From Kineosporia sp. R_H_3 (lineage in GTDB: Bacteria; Actinomycetota; Actinomycetes; Actinomycetales; Kineosporiaceae): 64,000 bases of DNA. Below are positions 19,805-29,987 of this stretch, piece after piece (position 1 is the first letter of the stretch; each line of letters opens with the position of its first letter). The notes beneath the pieces were generated by a model. That model was not told where the DNA came from and ran no database searches. It was given only the letters and a program-made list of their open reading frames with translations. Position numbers and translations under genes: made by a program. The stretch is from NCBI RefSeq assembly GCF_002198675.1, contig NZ_MWLL01000249.1:1-64000 (forward strand). Direction: 5' to 3'.

Positions 19805-19810
19805 CATAGG

Positions 19811-19966
19811 TCGTTGTGCTCCTGCGTGGACGCCCGCACTCGCGGTGCCGCCCGCTCGAGGGCCCTCGACCCGGCCACATGAACCCGGCAGGCCCCGTGA
19901 GAACGGGGTCCGCAGGCCTGTGACCGGCTCGTGAATGTCATCCGGATGAGGACGAAGGCTACGACT
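19811..19966 (+). promoter_or_regulatory. Long rplM 5' leader with a tetraloop hairpin
   Basis: The predicted leader is about 155 nt. It contains a CCCCGT-GAGA-ACGGGG hairpin (19893-19908) and GGCAGG/CAGGCC flanks that could extend it. L13 leaders act in autoregulation in some other bacteria, so a similar role is possible here. No match to a named RNA family can be claimed by eye. Confidence 0.4.
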
Positions 19967-20410
19967 GTGCGCACGTACACCCCCAAGGCCGCCGACGTCG
20001 AGCGGCGCTGGCACGTCATCGACGCGACCGACGTCGTGCTCGGCCGTCTCGCCTCGCAGGTCGCGATCCTGCTGCGTGGCAAGCACAAGCCGACCTTCGC
20101 CGCTCACCTCGACACCGGTGACTTCGTCGTGATCATCAACGCGGACAAGGTCGCCCTGACGGGCAACAAGCGCGAGCAGAAGAAGGCGTACCGCCACTCG
20201 GGCTACCCGGGCGGCCTGCGGGCCACCGGCTACACCGAGCTGCTCGAGAAGAACCCGGAGCGCGCCGTCGAGAAGGCCGTCCGCGGCATGATCCCGAAGA
20301 ACACCCTGGGTCGCGCTCAGCTGAGCAAGCTCAAGGTCTACCGCGGTTCCGAGCACCCCCACCAGGCGCAGAAGCCGCAGCCGTACGAGATCTCGCAGGT
20401 CGCGCAGTAA
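19967..20410 (+). CDS. rplM: 50S ribosomal protein L13
   Basis: A primary large-subunit ribosomal protein. The 147-residue product begins [19 protein letters not shown] and contains [16 protein letters not shown] and [10 protein letters not shown], all typical of L13. GTG 19967 is preceded by GAAGG at 8 nt and gives the family's normal length. An in-frame GTG at 19931 and an ATG at 19946 would add 12 or 7 residues with no family support. It is followed 42 nt later by rpsI in the standard order. Confidence 0.97.
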   Translation: MRTYTPKAADVERRWHVIDATDVVLGRLASQVAILLRGKHKPTFAAHLDTGDFVVIINADKVALTGNKREQKKAYRHSGYPGGLRATGYTELLEKNPERAVEKAVRGMIPKNTLGRAQLSKLKVYRGSEHPHQAQKPQPYEISQVAQ

Positions 20411-20452
20411 GCCACGCGCCCCGCACGTCGAACCACCGAATCAAGGAGAACC

Positions 20453-20950
20453 GTGGCTGAGACCACTGCCGAGATCGAGGACGTCGTCCTCGACGGCGAG
20501 GACGCACCGAGCAGCTACACCACCTCGACGCCGCAGACCCGTGGCGGCGGCTCGAGCATCACGGCCCCTGGCGCCGCCACCGGCCGCCGCAAGGAGGCCA
20601 TCGCGCGCGTCCGCCTCGTGCCGGGCAGCGGGCAGTGGAAGATCAACGGGCGCACGCTCGAGGACTACTTCCCGAACAAGGTCCACCAGCAGCTCGTCAA
20701 CGACCCCTTCAAGGTCACCGAGACCGAGGGTCGCTTCGACGTCATCGCGCGGATCCACGGCGGCGGCTCGTCCGGCCAGGCCGGCGCGCTGCGTCTCGGC
20801 GTGGCCCGTGCCCTCAACGGCATCGACCTCGAGGCGAACCGCCCGACGCTGAAGAAGTCCGGGTTCCTCACCCGCGACGCGCGGGTCAAGGAGCGCAAGA
20901 AGGCCGGTCTCAAGAAGGCCCGCAAGGCGCCTCAGTACAGCAAGCGCTGA
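20453..20950 (+). CDS. rpsI: 30S ribosomal protein S9
   Basis: A small-subunit protein whose C-terminal tail reaches the P-site tRNA. The conserved part starts near residue 45 ([17 protein letters not shown]) and ends in the basic tail [12 protein letters not shown]. The first ~40 residues are an acidic Ser/Thr-rich extension, as in other actinobacterial S9 proteins. GTG 20453 follows AAGGAG at a good distance. It is co-transcribed with rplM. Confidence 0.97.
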   Translation: MAETTAEIEDVVLDGEDAPSSYTTSTPQTRGGGSSITAPGAATGRRKEAIARVRLVPGSGQWKINGRTLEDYFPNKVHQQLVNDPFKVTETEGRFDVIARIHGGGSSGQAGALRLGVARALNGIDLEANRPTLKKSGFLTRDARVKERKKAGLKKARKAPQYSKR

Positions 20951-20979
20951 CCTGCGGCCACCCGCCGACGGTCCACGTG

Positions 20980-21012
20980 CGGCCCCGGAACGCCTCGTGC
21001 GGTCCGGGGCCG
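20980..21012 (+). terminator. Hairpin terminator after rpsI
   Basis: A 10-bp perfect stem, CGGCCCCGGA (20980-20989) with TCCGGGGCCG (21003-21012), and a 13-nt loop lie 29 nt after the rpsI stop. Confidence 0.7.
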
Positions 21013-21100
21013 TCGTGCGTCCGCGTGCCGGGTGAACGACGGTGCGCCCGCGCCTGAACAGCGGACGGCCCTGCACGATGTGATGATCTGTACGACTCTG

Positions 21101-21134
21101 TCCGGATACGCAGCGCGATCCGGATCCGTAGTGT
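21101..21134 (+). promoter_or_regulatory. glmM upstream region: TCCGGAT direct repeats and -10
   Basis: TCCGGAT occurs at 21101-21107 and 21119-21125; the second copy is part of the palindrome CGGATCCG. TAGTGT at 21129-21134 could be the -10. The repeats lie where an activator or -35 contact would be expected. Confidence 0.35.
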
Positions 21135-21200
21135 GTGCTGACCGGACGCGATGCTGCCCGTGGCAGCCGTGCCGATGGCGGCAGTGACAGGAGGACCGGC

Positions 21201-22547
21201 GTGGGACGACTCTTCGGGACCGACGGCGTCCGCGGGACGGCGAACCGTGACGTGACGGCCGAGCTCGCGCTCGACCTCGCCGTGGCGGCCGCGCACGTGC
21301 TCGCCGAGGTCGGGGAGTTCGCCGGGCACCGCCCGCGCGCCGTCGTCGGCCGCGACCCGCGCGCCTCCGGGGAGTTCCTCGCCGCCGCGACCGTCGCCGG
21401 GCTCGCCAGCGCGGGCGTCGACGTCGACGACGCGGGCGTGCTGCCGACCCCGGCCGTCGCCGGCCTCGTCGCGGACACCGGGGCCGACCTGGGCGTCGTC
21501 CTGTCGGCGTCGCACAACGCCATGCCGGACAACGGCATCAAGTTCTTCGCCCGGGGCGGGCACAAGCTGCCCGACGACGTCGAGGACGCCATCGAGAAGC
21601 GGCTCGGCGAGACCTGGGAGCGCCCCGTCGGCGCCGCCGTCGGCCGGGTCCGGGCGTTCCCGGACGCCGCGGACCGCTACGTCGAGCGGCTGCTCGCGAC
21701 GCTGCCGAACCGGCTCGACGGGCTGCGCGTCGTCGTCGACTGCGCCCACGGGGCCGCGAGCGCCGTCGGCCCGCGGGCGCTGCGCGCGGCGGGTGCGCAC
21801 GTCGTCGTCATCGGGGCCGAGCCCGACGGGCTCAACATCAACGACGGCTACGGCTCGACGCACCTCGACAAGCTCCGCGACGCCGTCGTCACGCACGACG
21901 CGCAGGCCGGCATCGCGTTCGACGGGGACGCCGACCGCTGCCTCGCGATCGACCACCTCGGCCGCGAGGTCGACGGCGACCAGATCATGGCCGTCCTCGC
22001 GCTCGCGTTCCGGGAGCGCGGCGCGCTCGCCGACGACACGCTCGTGACGACGGTCATGAGCAACCTCGGGCTGCTGCGCGCCATGGAGGCGGAGGGCGTC
22101 AAGACGATCCAGACCGGCGTCGGGGACCGCTACGTCCTCGAGGAGATGCGCCGCGGCGGGTACACCCTCGGCGGGGAGCAGTCCGGGCACGTCGTCATGC
22201 TCGAGCACTCGACGACCGGCGACGGCCTGCTCACCGGGCTGCACCTGCTCGCCCGGATGGCCCAGACCGGCCGCACGCTCGCCGACCTCGCCGGCGTCAT
22301 GCAGCGCTTCCCGCAGGTGCTCGTCAACGTCAAGGGCGTCGACAAGGCCCGCGCCGCGACCGACGAGGGCGTCGTCGCCGCCGTCGCCGCGGCCGAGGCC
22401 CGGCTCGGCGCGAGCGGCCGCGTGCTGCTGCGCCCGTCGGGCACCGAACCGCTCGTCCGCGTCATGGTCGAGGCCGCCGAGGGCGACCAGGCCCGCTCCG
22501 TCGCCGACTCGCTCGCCGTCGTCGTCAGGGAGCGGCTCGCGCTGTAG
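21201..22547 (+). CDS. glmM: Phosphoglucosamine mutase
   Basis: Converts glucosamine-6-phosphate to glucosamine-1-phosphate on the way to UDP-GlcNAc for peptidoglycan. Seen: the N-terminal [14 protein letters not shown], the catalytic phosphoserine loop [15 protein letters not shown], the metal site FDGDADRC, the sugar-binding GGEQSGH and the C-terminal phosphate site [15 protein letters not shown] 21201 follows GGAGG, giving 448 aa, the normal length. glmS, the preceding enzyme of the pathway, is encoded at 24898. Its 3' end overlaps the converging DUF389 gene by 23 nt. Confidence 0.97.
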   Translation: MGRLFGTDGVRGTANRDVTAELALDLAVAAAHVLAEVGEFAGHRPRAVVGRDPRASGEFLAAATVAGLASAGVDVDDAGVLPTPAVAGLVADTGADLGVVLSASHNAMPDNGIKFFARGGHKLPDDVEDAIEKRLGETWERPVGAAVGRVRAFPDAADRYVERLLATLPNRLDGLRVVVDCAHGAASAVGPRALRAAGAHVVVIGAEPDGLNINDGYGSTHLDKLRDAVVTHDAQAGIAFDGDADRCLAIDHLGREVDGDQIMAVLALAFRERGALADDTLVTTVMSNLGLLRAMEAEGVKTIQTGVGDRYVLEEMRRGGYTLGGEQSGHVVMLEHSTTGDGLLTGLHLLARMAQTGRTLADLAGVMQRFPQVLVNVKGVDKARAATDEGVVAAVAAAEARLGASGRVLLRPSGTEPLVRVMVEAAEGDQARSVADSLAVVVRERLAL

Positions 22548-23481
22548 CCGGCTGCGGGCGTGCCGCCGTCCGCCGGGTCAGTGCCCGCTGGACGGCGAGC
22601 AGCAGCGTCCCCGCGGCCGTGAGCCCGACGAGGTTCACCGCGAGCTGGAGCGCCGAGCCGCCGATCTCCTCGGGCACCCAGAGCGCGACCGCGAGCGCGA
22701 GGTTGCCCGCGGCGGGCACGGTCGTCACCGAGATGAAGACGCCGACGAGGGCGTTCGAGCGGCCCGCTGTCAGGGACAGGACGCCGGCGAACCCCGCGAG
22801 GAGCGCGACGACGACCGACCACTCGTCGGGCCGCCAGATGAAGGCCGTGAGCGGCCTGGGGGCGGCGAGGTCGGCGGGCTCGACCCAGCCGGCCGCCCGG
22901 ACGACGAGCGCGGCGACCGCGGTGACGGCGATCGCGGCGGCGAACCCGAGGCCGAGGAGCGAGAGCGCGTCCCGGACGAGGCGGGCGCGGCGCATGACGA
23001 TCCCGTACGCGAGGGCGACGACCGGCCCGAACTCCGGGCCGACGACCATCGCGCCGACGACGAGCACCGGGGAGTCGGTGACGACGGCCACCGAGGCGAT
23101 CATCGTCGCGAGGCAGAGGAAGGCGTAGAACGACCAGGAGGAGCGGGCGTCGGCCTCGGCGCGCTCGGCGACGAGGTCCCAGACGATGCCGTCGTCCGGG
23201 GAGCCGGGCGCCGCGGCCTCGGCCGCGACCGCGTGCACCGACGGGGCGGCGTCCACCGTCTCCATCGCGACCGCGCCGCGGTCGTCGAGGCCGAGGTCGC
23301 GCAGGTGCTCCAGGACGTCCGTCACCGCCTCCCGGGCGACGTCGACGAGCACGAGGTCGCCGTCCGGCTGCACACCGGCGTCCGGGATGACGACGACATG
23401 GGTCACCCGCGGGTCGGCCCGCAGGAAGGCGACGACGGCGGCCCGGACGGCGCGGGGCACGATGAGCCTGAGGTGGATCAC
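22525..23481 (-). CDS. DUF389 family membrane protein
   Basis: An N-terminal cytoplasmic domain of ~130 residues with an alternating beta/alpha pattern is followed by about six hydrophobic helices. The DUF389 hallmark lies in the first helices ([24 protein letters not shown], then [14 protein letters not shown]). The function of the family is unknown. GTG 23479-23481 is chosen because the protein then begins with the conserved strand HLRLIVP; the longer frame has no support. It lies between glmM and coaA, convergent with glmM. Confidence 0.85.
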   Translation of the reverse strand: MIHLRLIVPRAVRAAVVAFLRADPRVTHVVVIPDAGVQPDGDLVLVDVAREAVTDVLEHLRDLGLDDRGAVAMETVDAAPSVHAVAAEAAAPGSPDDGIVWDLVAERAEADARSSWSFYAFLCLATMIASVAVVTDSPVLVVGAMVVGPEFGPVVALAYGIVMRRARLVRDALSLLGLGFAAAIAVTAVAALVVRAAGWVEPADLAAPRPLTAFIWRPDEWSVVVALLAGFAGVLSLTAGRSNALVGVFISVTTVPAAGNLALAVALWVPEEIGGSALQLAVNLVGLTAAGTLLLAVQRALTRRTAARPQPATARAAP

Positions 23482-23500
23482 GGCCCTATCGAACCAGGCG

Positions 23501-24532
23501 TCAGAGCTTGCGCAGGCGGATCCGGCCGACGGCGTGGTCCGCCCCCTTGCGGAGCACGAGGGTGGCCCGGCCACGGGTCGGCAGGACGTTCTCGACGAGG
23601 TTGCGCTCGTTGATGTCGTGCCAGATCTGCTCGGCGCGGGCCACGGCCTGCTCGTCGGTGAGGGCCGCGTAGCGGTGGAAGTAGGACTCCGGGCGGCTGA
23701 ACGCGGTCTGCCGCAGCCGCAGGAAGCGCTCGACGTACCAGCGCCGGACGTCCTCGGTCTTCGCGTCGACGTAGATGGAGAAGTCGAAGAAGTCGCTGAT
23801 CGCGACGCCCTGGCGGCCGTCGGCGCGCGGCCGGGCGGGCTGCAGGACGTTGAGTCCCTCGACGATGAGGACGTCGGGGGAGCGGACGACGACCTCCTCG
23901 CCCGGGACGATGTCGTACGTGAGGTGGCTGTAGACCGGTGCCCTGACCTCGGGCATCCCGGACTTCACGTCGGTGACGAACCGGAGCAGCCGGCGCCGGT
24001 CGTAGGACTCCGGGAAGCCCTTGCGCTGCATGATCCCGCGCCGGGTCAGCTCGTCGTTCGGCAGCAGGAAGCCGTCCGTCGTCACGAGCTCGACGCGCGG
24101 CGTGCCCGGCCAGCGGGCGAGCAGCTCGCGCAGGATGCGGGCCGTCGTCGACTTGCCGACGGCGACCGAGCCGGCGACGCCGATGACGAACGGGGTGCGC
24201 TCGGGGGACTCCCCGAGGAAGGTCCGCGTCGCGGCGTGCAGGGCCTCGTTGCCCGCGACGTAGAGCGTGAGCAGCCGGGACAGCGGCAGGAAGACCTCCT
24301 CGACCTCCGCGAGGTCGATCCGGTCGCCGAGGCCTCGCAGGTCGCGCAGGTCCTGCTCGGTGAGGGTCAGCGGTGTCGAGGACCGCAGCTTCGACCAGGC
24401 CCGGCGGTCCAGCTCGACGAAGGGCGACCCGACGAGGCGGGCCGCGTGGTGCGCGCTGTGGCCCTCGCCGCGCGGGTCGCCGCGGCGGCGCCCGGGCGGG
24501 ACGTCTCCGGAGGGCATCGTCGCGCTCGGCAC
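23501..24532 (-). CDS. coaA: Type I pantothenate kinase
   Basis: Phosphorylates pantothenate, the first step of CoA synthesis. Walker A is [12 protein letters not shown] near residue 113. Also present are [18 protein letters not shown], the IVEGLNVLQ strand and the C-terminal [17 protein letters not shown] typical of CoaA. The first ~30 residues are a basic, Gly/Pro-rich extension. GTG 24530-24532 has CACAAT (minus strand, 24539-24544) ending 6 nt upstream, which suits a leaderless mRNA. The ATG five codons later is the alternative. Length is 343 aa. Confidence 0.95.
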   Translation of the reverse strand: MPSATMPSGDVPPGRRRGDPRGEGHSAHHAARLVGSPFVELDRRAWSKLRSSTPLTLTEQDLRDLRGLGDRIDLAEVEEVFLPLSRLLTLYVAGNEALHAATRTFLGESPERTPFVIGVAGSVAVGKSTTARILRELLARWPGTPRVELVTTDGFLLPNDELTRRGIMQRKGFPESYDRRRLLRFVTDVKSGMPEVRAPVYSHLTYDIVPGEEVVVRSPDVLIVEGLNVLQPARPRADGRQGVAISDFFDFSIYVDAKTEDVRRWYVERFLRLRQTAFSRPESYFHRYAALTDEQAVARAEQIWHDINERNLVENVLPTRGRATLVLRKGADHAVGRIRLRKL

Positions 24533-24587
24533 CGTCGCATTGTGCCCGCCCCGTGCACCGGCCCGTCACCCGCGGGTGTCGTCCCGG

Positions 24588-24770
24588 TCACATCCGGACG
24601 GCGTTCGCGACCGCCGTCCGCAGCACGCCGGCCTCGTCGAGGGTGTCCGTGGAGGAGGCGAGCAGCCCCGCGCAGGCCATCGCGCCCAGCGCGCCGAGCA
24701 CCCGCCGGGCGGCCGGGACGACGCGCGAGGCGCCGGGTGCCGGCCTCAGGTGGAACGTCGTCGTCGTCAT
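24588..24770 (-). CDS. Small hypothetical protein (60 aa)
   Basis: ATG 24768-24770 opens a 60-codon frame beginning MTTTTFHLRPAPGASR, with a hydrophobic Ala/Leu/Gly middle and codon use like a real gene. GGAGG lies only 1 nt before the ATG, which is too close, so the start or the gene itself is uncertain. It sits between coaA and glmS. Confidence 0.45.
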   Translation of the reverse strand: MTTTTFHLRPAPGASRVVPAARRVLGALGAMACAGLLASSTDTLDEAGVLRTAVANAVRM

Positions 24771-24897
24771 GCCTCCAGCGTGCGCCGCCGCGGCCGTGAG
24801 GGCATCCGCCCGTGGCTGTGGATCGGCTGTGGACGCCGTCCGACCGTGGGGTGACGGCCCCACAGCGGGATCCCTCCCGCGGGCTACGCTGGCCGCC

Positions 24898-26757
24898 ATG
24901 TGCGGAATCGTGGGGTACGCGGGCACGCCCGCCGCCGGGCTCGACGCCCTCGAGGTGGTCCTCGAAGGGCTCCGGCGGCTCGAGTACCGGGGGTACGACT
25001 CGGCCGGGGTTGCGCTGCAGTCCGACGGCGGCATCGTCATGGTCAAGCGCTCCGGCAAGCTCGCCCGGCTCGAGGAGGCGCTCGCCGAGCACCGCCCCCC
25101 GGTGACGACGACGGGCATCGGCCACACCCGCTGGGCGACGCACGGCGGGCCGACCGACGAGAACGCCCACCCGCACCTCGGCGGTTCGGGCCGGGTCGCG
25201 GTGATCCACAACGGGATCATCGAGAACTTCGCCGGACTCAAGGCCGCGCTCACCGCCGAGGGCGTCGAGTTCGCGAGCCAGACCGACACCGAGGTCGCCG
25301 CCCACCTGCTCGCCGCCGCCTACGACCGCACCGGCGACCTCACGGCCGCGATGCAGGACGTCGCCTGCCGGCTCGAGGGCGCCTTCACCCTGCTCGCCGT
25401 CGCCGCGGACGCCCCCGGCGTCGTCGTCGGCGCGCGCCGCAACTCCCCGCTCGTCGTCGGGGTCGGCGAGGGCGCCAACTACCTCGGCTCCGACGTCGCC
25501 GCGTTCATCGGGCACACCCGGGAGGCGATCGAGCTCGGCCAGGACGAGATCGTCACGATCACCGCGGACTCGGTGGCGATCACCGACTTCGCCGGCAACC
25601 CGGTGCAGGGGCGCCGGTTCAGCGTCGACTGGGACGCCGCCGCCGCCGAGAAGGCCGGCTACCCGTCGTTCATGGCCAAGGAGATCAACGAGCAGCCGCA
25701 CGCGGTCGCCGACACCCTCCTCGGCCGCACCGACGCCGCGGGCCGGCTCACCCTCGACGAGCTCCACATCGACGAGGTCGTGCTGCGGCGCATCGACAAG
25801 ATCGTCGTCGTCGCCTGCGGGACGGCCGCCTACGCCGGGCAGGTCGCGAAGTACGCGATCGAGCACTGGTGCCGGATCCCCGTCGAGGTCGAGCTCGCGC
25901 ACGAGTTCCGCTACCGCGACCCGGTCGTCAACGAGAAGACCCTCGTCGTCGCGATCTCGCAGTCCGGCGAGACGATGGACACGATCATGGCCGTCCGGCA
26001 CGCGCGCGAGCAGGGCGCCCGGGTCATCGCGGTCTGCAACACCCGCGGCTCGACGATCCCGCGCGAGTCCGACGCCGCGCTCTACACCCACGCCGGGCCG
26101 GAGATCGCGGTCGCCTCGACGAAGGCGTTCCTCGCCCAGATCACCGCCTGCTACCTGCTCGGGCTCTACCTCGCCCAGCTGCGCGGCAACAAGTTCGCCG
26201 ACGAGATCGGCGAGATCCTCGGCCAGCTCAAGGCCATGCCCGACAAGATCGCCAAGGTTCTCGACAACCTCGACCAGGTGCGCCAGATGGCGCGCTGGAT
26301 GGCGGACACCCGGTCGGTGCTCTTCCTCGGCCGGCACGTCGGCTACCCGGTCGCGATGGAGGGTGCGCTCAAGCTCAAGGAGCTCGCGTACATCCACGCC
26401 GAGGGCTTCGCGGCCGGTGAGCTCAAGCACGGCCCGATCGCGCTCATCGAGGCCGGGCAGCCGGTCTTCGTCATCGTGCCGTCGCCGCGCGGGCGGGACT
26501 CGCTGCACAGCAAGGTCGTCTCGAACATCCAGGAGATCAACGCCCGGGGGGCGCGCACGATCGTCATCGCCGAGGAGGGCGACGACGAGGTGCTCCAGTT
26601 CGCCTCCGAGGTGATCCGGGTGCCGCAGACGCCGACGCTGCTCGCGCCGCTCGTCACCGTCGTCCCGCTGCAGGTCTTCGCGTGCGAGCTCGCGACGGCC
26701 AAGGGCCTCGACGTCGACCAGCCGCGCAACCTCGCGAAGTCCGTCACGGTCGAGTGA
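24898..26757 (+). CDS. glmS: Glutamine-fructose-6-phosphate aminotransferase (isomerising)
   Basis: Makes glucosamine-6-phosphate from fructose-6-phosphate and glutamine, the first committed step to UDP-GlcNAc. The N-terminal Cys2 nucleophile is in MCGIVGYAG. The glutaminase domain shows EYRGYDSAG, GHTRWATHG and GIIENF. Two SIS sugar-isomerase domains follow (CGTAAYAGQVAK, SQSGETMDT, EGALKLKELAY). It ends in KSVTVE. Length is 619 aa. TACGCT at 24885-24890 ends 7 nt before ATG 24898, so the mRNA is probably leaderless. Confidence 0.97.
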   Translation: MCGIVGYAGTPAAGLDALEVVLEGLRRLEYRGYDSAGVALQSDGGIVMVKRSGKLARLEEALAEHRPPVTTTGIGHTRWATHGGPTDENAHPHLGGSGRVAVIHNGIIENFAGLKAALTAEGVEFASQTDTEVAAHLLAAAYDRTGDLTAAMQDVACRLEGAFTLLAVAADAPGVVVGARRNSPLVVGVGEGANYLGSDVAAFIGHTREAIELGQDEIVTITADSVAITDFAGNPVQGRRFSVDWDAAAAEKAGYPSFMAKEINEQPHAVADTLLGRTDAAGRLTLDELHIDEVVLRRIDKIVVVACGTAAYAGQVAKYAIEHWCRIPVEVELAHEFRYRDPVVNEKTLVVAISQSGETMDTIMAVRHAREQGARVIAVCNTRGSTIPRESDAALYTHAGPEIAVASTKAFLAQITACYLLGLYLAQLRGNKFADEIGEILGQLKAMPDKIAKVLDNLDQVRQMARWMADTRSVLFLGRHVGYPVAMEGALKLKELAYIHAEGFAAGELKHGPIALIEAGQPVFVIVPSPRGRDSLHSKVVSNIQEINARGARTIVIAEEGDDEVLQFASEVIRVPQTPTLLAPLVTVVPLQVFACELATAKGLDVDQPRNLAKSVTVE

Positions 26758-26775
26758 CGGCATACGGGTGAGCAC

Positions 26776-27132
26776 GTGATCGTCGGCGTCGGCATCGACG
26801 TCGTGGACGTCGCCCGCTTCGGCCAGGAGCTCGAGCGCACGCCCCGGCTGCGCGAGCGGCTCTTCACGCCCGCCGAGCGCGGGCTGCCGCTGGCCAGCCT
26901 CGCGGCCCGGTTCGCGGCCAAGGAGGCGATCGCGAAGTCGCTCGGCGCCCCGCCCGGGATGAGCTGGCTCGACGCCTGGGTCGTCAAGGACCCGCACGGG
27001 GCGCCCGCGATGGAGGTGACCGGCACGGTCGCCGCCCGCGCGCAGGTGCTCGGGGTGACCCGGTTCCACGTGTCGATGTCGCACGACGCGGGCATCGCGA
27101 GCGCGGTCGTCGTCGCGGAGCGGGACGGCTGA
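26776..27132 (+). CDS. acpS: Holo-[acyl-carrier-protein] synthase
   Basis: Transfers 4'-phosphopantetheine from CoA to acyl carrier protein. Seen: [12 protein letters not shown] with the Mg-binding Asp, [21 protein letters not shown] with the second acidic ligand, and [18 protein letters not shown]. Length is 118 aa, normal for AcpS. GTG 26776 lies 18 nt after glmS and the gene is directly followed by nnrD, so it is part of the glmS operon. Confidence 0.95.
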   Translation: MIVGVGIDVVDVARFGQELERTPRLRERLFTPAERGLPLASLAARFAAKEAIAKSLGAPPGMSWLDAWVVKDPHGAPAMEVTGTVAARAQVLGVTRFHVSMSHDAGIASAVVVAERDG

Positions 27133-27133
27133 C

Positions 27134-28624
27134 GTGCTGCGGGCGTGGCGGGTCGCGGACGTCCGGGCGGCCGAGGCGGTGCGGCTGGACCAGGTGCCGG
27201 ACGGCGCGCTCATGCAGCGGGCCGCGGCGGGGCTCGCCGCGGTCTGCGCCGGGGTGCTCCGGGACGCCGCGGGCGGGGTGAGCGGACGCCGGGTCGCGCT
27301 GCTCGTCGGCGCCGGCAACAACGGCGGCGACGCGCTGTGGGCGGGGGAGCGGCTCGCCCGGCGCGGGGCGCGGGTCGACGCCGTGCTCTGCGCCGAGGCC
27401 GTCCACGCCGAGGGGCTCGCGGCGCTGCGGGCCGCCGGCGGCACCGCGGTCGACGCGCGCGACCCCGCGACCCGGGCGGCCGCCGTCCGGCTGCTCGACC
27501 GGGCGCACCTCGTCGTCGACGGCCTCGTCGGGCTCGGCGGTTCGCCGGGCCTGCGGGAGCCGGCCGCCGGGCTCGTCGCCGGTCTGCGCCCGGTCGCGGA
27601 CGGCGGCCCGGCCGTCGTCGCGGTCGACCTGCCGAGCGGCGTCGACCCGGACGGCGGCGGGACCCCCGCCCCGCACGTGCGCGCCGACGTCACGGTGACC
27701 TTCGGCGCCGCCAAGCCGTGCCTGCTCCTGCCGCCGGCGTCCCGGGCGGCGGGGCGGGTCGTCGAGGTCGACATCGGGCTCGGCCCGCTGCTGCCGCCGT
27801 CCGCGGCCGTCGAACGGCTCCACGGTGCGGACGCCGCGGCGCTCTGGCCGGTGCCCGGCGCCGGGACGGACAAGTACCGCCGCGGCGTCGTCGGCGTCGT
27901 CGCCGGGTCCGCCGCCTACACCGGTGCGGCGGTGCTCGCCGTCGCCGGGGCGCTGCGGGCCGGCGCGGGGATGGTCCGCTACGTCGGGCCCGAGCACGCC
28001 GCCGAGCACGTCCGGCTGCACCACCCGGAGGCCGTCGTCGGCGAGGGCCGGGTGCAGGCCTGGGTGCTCGGCCCGGGGGTGGACGCCGACGCGGGCGACG
28101 GCCAGCGGGCCGCCGCCGAGCTGGCCCTGGGATCGGGCGAGCCGTGCGTCGTCGACGCCGGTGCGCTCGCGCTCGTGCCCGCGATGCCCGGCGCCCTCGG
28201 GCCGCACGTGCTGCTCACCCCGCACGCCGGCGAGCTCGCCCGGCTGCTCGGAGCCCTCGGTGAGCCCGTGCCGAGCCGGGAGGACGTCGAGCAGCGGGCG
28301 GCCGCCCACGTCGTCCGGGCCGCCGCGCTGACCGGCGCGACGGTCCTGCTCAAGGGTTCGACGACCCTCGTAGCGACCCCGGAGGGCCGGCTGCGCAGCC
28401 AGGCCGACGCCCCGGGCTGGCTCGCGACGGCCGGCGCGGGCGACGTCCTCGCCGGGATCGCCGGGACCCTGCTCGCCGCCGGCCTCGACGCGTTCGACGC
28501 CGGCCCGGTCGCCGCCCTGGTCCACGGCCGGGCCGCCGCGCGCGCGGGCGGAGGGGGCCCGGTCACCGCCGGTGCGGTCGCCGAGGCGGTTCCCGCGACG
28601 GTCGCGGCGCTGCTCGACCGGTGA
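27134..28624 (+). CDS. nnrD: Bifunctional NAD(P)HX epimerase / ADP-dependent dehydratase
   Basis: Repairs hydrated, inactive NADH and NADPH. The N-terminal epimerase part (~1-220) has VGAGNNGGDALWAG and VDLPSGVDPD. The C-terminal ribokinase-like dehydratase part (~230-496) has AGMVRY, LTPHAGELARL, LKGSTTLV and TAGAGDVLAGI. GTG 27134 is separated from the acpS stop by a single base. Length is 496 aa. It is encoded with acpS and alr, a common actinobacterial arrangement. Confidence 0.93.
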   Translation: MLRAWRVADVRAAEAVRLDQVPDGALMQRAAAGLAAVCAGVLRDAAGGVSGRRVALLVGAGNNGGDALWAGERLARRGARVDAVLCAEAVHAEGLAALRAAGGTAVDARDPATRAAAVRLLDRAHLVVDGLVGLGGSPGLREPAAGLVAGLRPVADGGPAVVAVDLPSGVDPDGGGTPAPHVRADVTVTFGAAKPCLLLPPASRAAGRVVEVDIGLGPLLPPSAAVERLHGADAAALWPVPGAGTDKYRRGVVGVVAGSAAYTGAAVLAVAGALRAGAGMVRYVGPEHAAEHVRLHHPEAVVGEGRVQAWVLGPGVDADAGDGQRAAAELALGSGEPCVVDAGALALVPAMPGALGPHVLLTPHAGELARLLGALGEPVPSREDVEQRAAAHVVRAAALTGATVLLKGSTTLVATPEGRLRSQADAPGWLATAGAGDVLAGIAGTLLAAGLDAFDAGPVAALVHGRAAARAGGGGPVTAGAVAEAVPATVAALLDR

Positions 28625-28688
28625 GGCCGGTCGCACCGGGGACGCCTGGCCCGTCGGGTGTCGGCTCCCGGTGAGAGACTGATCGGCG

Positions 28689-29987
28689 ATGACGAGCACG
28701 CCTCTCGCGCCCGCCGCCGCGGCCACGGTCCCTGCGACCGGTCCCGGCGGGGCCTTCGCGACCGCCGACCCCGCCGACCTGCTGCCGGCGGGGATGCCCG
28801 CGTGCGCGGTCGTCGACCTCGACGCGATCGCCGCGAACGTCGCCGCGCTCGACGTCCGGGCGGGTGCCGCCGGGGTGATGGCGGTCGTCAAGGCCGACGC
28901 CTACGGCCACGGCCTCGTGCCCGCGGCCCGGGCCGCGGTCGCCGGCGGGGCCGCCTGGCTCGGGGTCGCCCAGCTCTCCGAGGGGCTCGCGCTGCGCGCG
29001 GCCGGGGTGACGGCACCGCTGCTCGCCTGGCTCACCGTGCCCGGGGACGCCTTCGCGGACGCCGTCCGGGCCGGCATCGACATCGGCGTCACCGCGGCCT
29101 GGGTGCTCGACGAGGTCGTCGCCGCCGCCCGTGCGACCGGCACGACGGCCCGGGTCCACCTCAAGGTCGACACCGGGCTGTCCCGCAACGGCGTCACCCC
29201 CGCCGACCTTCCCGACCTGCTCGACGCCGTGCTCCGCGCCGAGGCCGAGGGCGCCGTCCGGCTCGTCGGGCTCATGAGCCACTACGCCTGGGCCGACGCC
29301 CCCGAGCACCCGACGGTGCGCGCCCAGACCGAGATCTTCACCGACGCCGTCGCGCTCGCCGAGCGCCGCGGTGCCCGGCTCGAGGTGCGCCACCTCGCGA
29401 ACTCCGCGGCGACCGTGACGAACCCGCAGGCCGCGTTCGACCTCGTGCGGCCGGGGGTGGCCGTCTACGGGCTGTCGCCGGTGCCCGACCTGGCCTCGCC
29501 CGCCGACCTCGGGCTGCGCCCCGCGATGGCCCTGCTCGGCCGGGTCGCGCTCGTCAAGGCGGTGCCGGCCGGCTCGGGGGTCTCCTACGGCCACGAGTAC
29601 ACGACGGACGCCGACACGACCGTCGCGCTCGTCCCGCTCGGGTACGCGGACGGCGTCCCGCGGCACGCCGGGTCCCGCGGGCCCGTGCTCCTGCGCGGCA
29701 CCCGGCAGACGATCGCCGGCCGCGTCTGCATGGACCAGGTCGTCCTCGACCTGCACGACGCCGCGAACTCCGCGGGCGTCGCGCCCGGCGACGTCGCGGT
29801 GCTCTTCGGGGACCCCGCGCTCGGCGCCGCCCCGGGCGGCCCGGCCGCGCCGACCGCCCAGGACTGGGCGGACGCCGCGGGCACGATCTCGTACGAGATC
29901 ATCACCCGGCTCGGGCCACGGGTGCCGAAGGTCCACATCGGCACCGCCGGCACGGTGGGGCCCGGCACGGCGGGAGCGCCGTCCTGA
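28689..29987 (+). CDS. alr: Alanine racemase
   Basis: A PLP enzyme making D-alanine for peptidoglycan. The PLP lysine is in AVVKADAYGHG near residue 67, the catalytic tyrosine in GVSYGHEYTT, and the substrate loop region in RVCMDQVVLDL. The first ~35 residues are an Ala/Pro-rich extension before ACAVVDLDAIAANV. Length is 432 aa, somewhat long. GAGACT at 28675-28680 ends 8 nt before the ATG. The stop overlaps the next start by 1 nt (TGATG). Confidence 0.96.
   Translation: MTSTPLAPAAAATVPATGPGGAFATADPADLLPAGMPACAVVDLDAIAANVAALDVRAGAAGVMAVVKADAYGHGLVPAARAAVAGGAAWLGVAQLSEGLALRAAGVTAPLLAWLTVPGDAFADAVRAGIDIGVTAAWVLDEVVAAARATGTTARVHLKVDTGLSRNGVTPADLPDLLDAVLRAEAEGAVRLVGLMSHYAWADAPEHPTVRAQTEIFTDAVALAERRGARLEVRHLANSAATVTNPQAAFDLVRPGVAVYGLSPVPDLASPADLGLRPAMALLGRVALVKAVPAGSGVSYGHEYTTDADTTVALVPLGYADGVPRHAGSRGPVLLRGTRQTIAGRVCMDQVVLDLHDAANSAGVAPGDVAVLFGDPALGAAPGGPAAPTAQDWADAAGTISYEIITRLGPRVPKVHIGTAGTVGPGTAGAPS

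Noticed and set aside
24780-24850. GGCTGTGGA repeats near glmS as an operator
   Set aside because: Two short copies in GC-rich sequence outside any promoter position; not distinguishable from chance.
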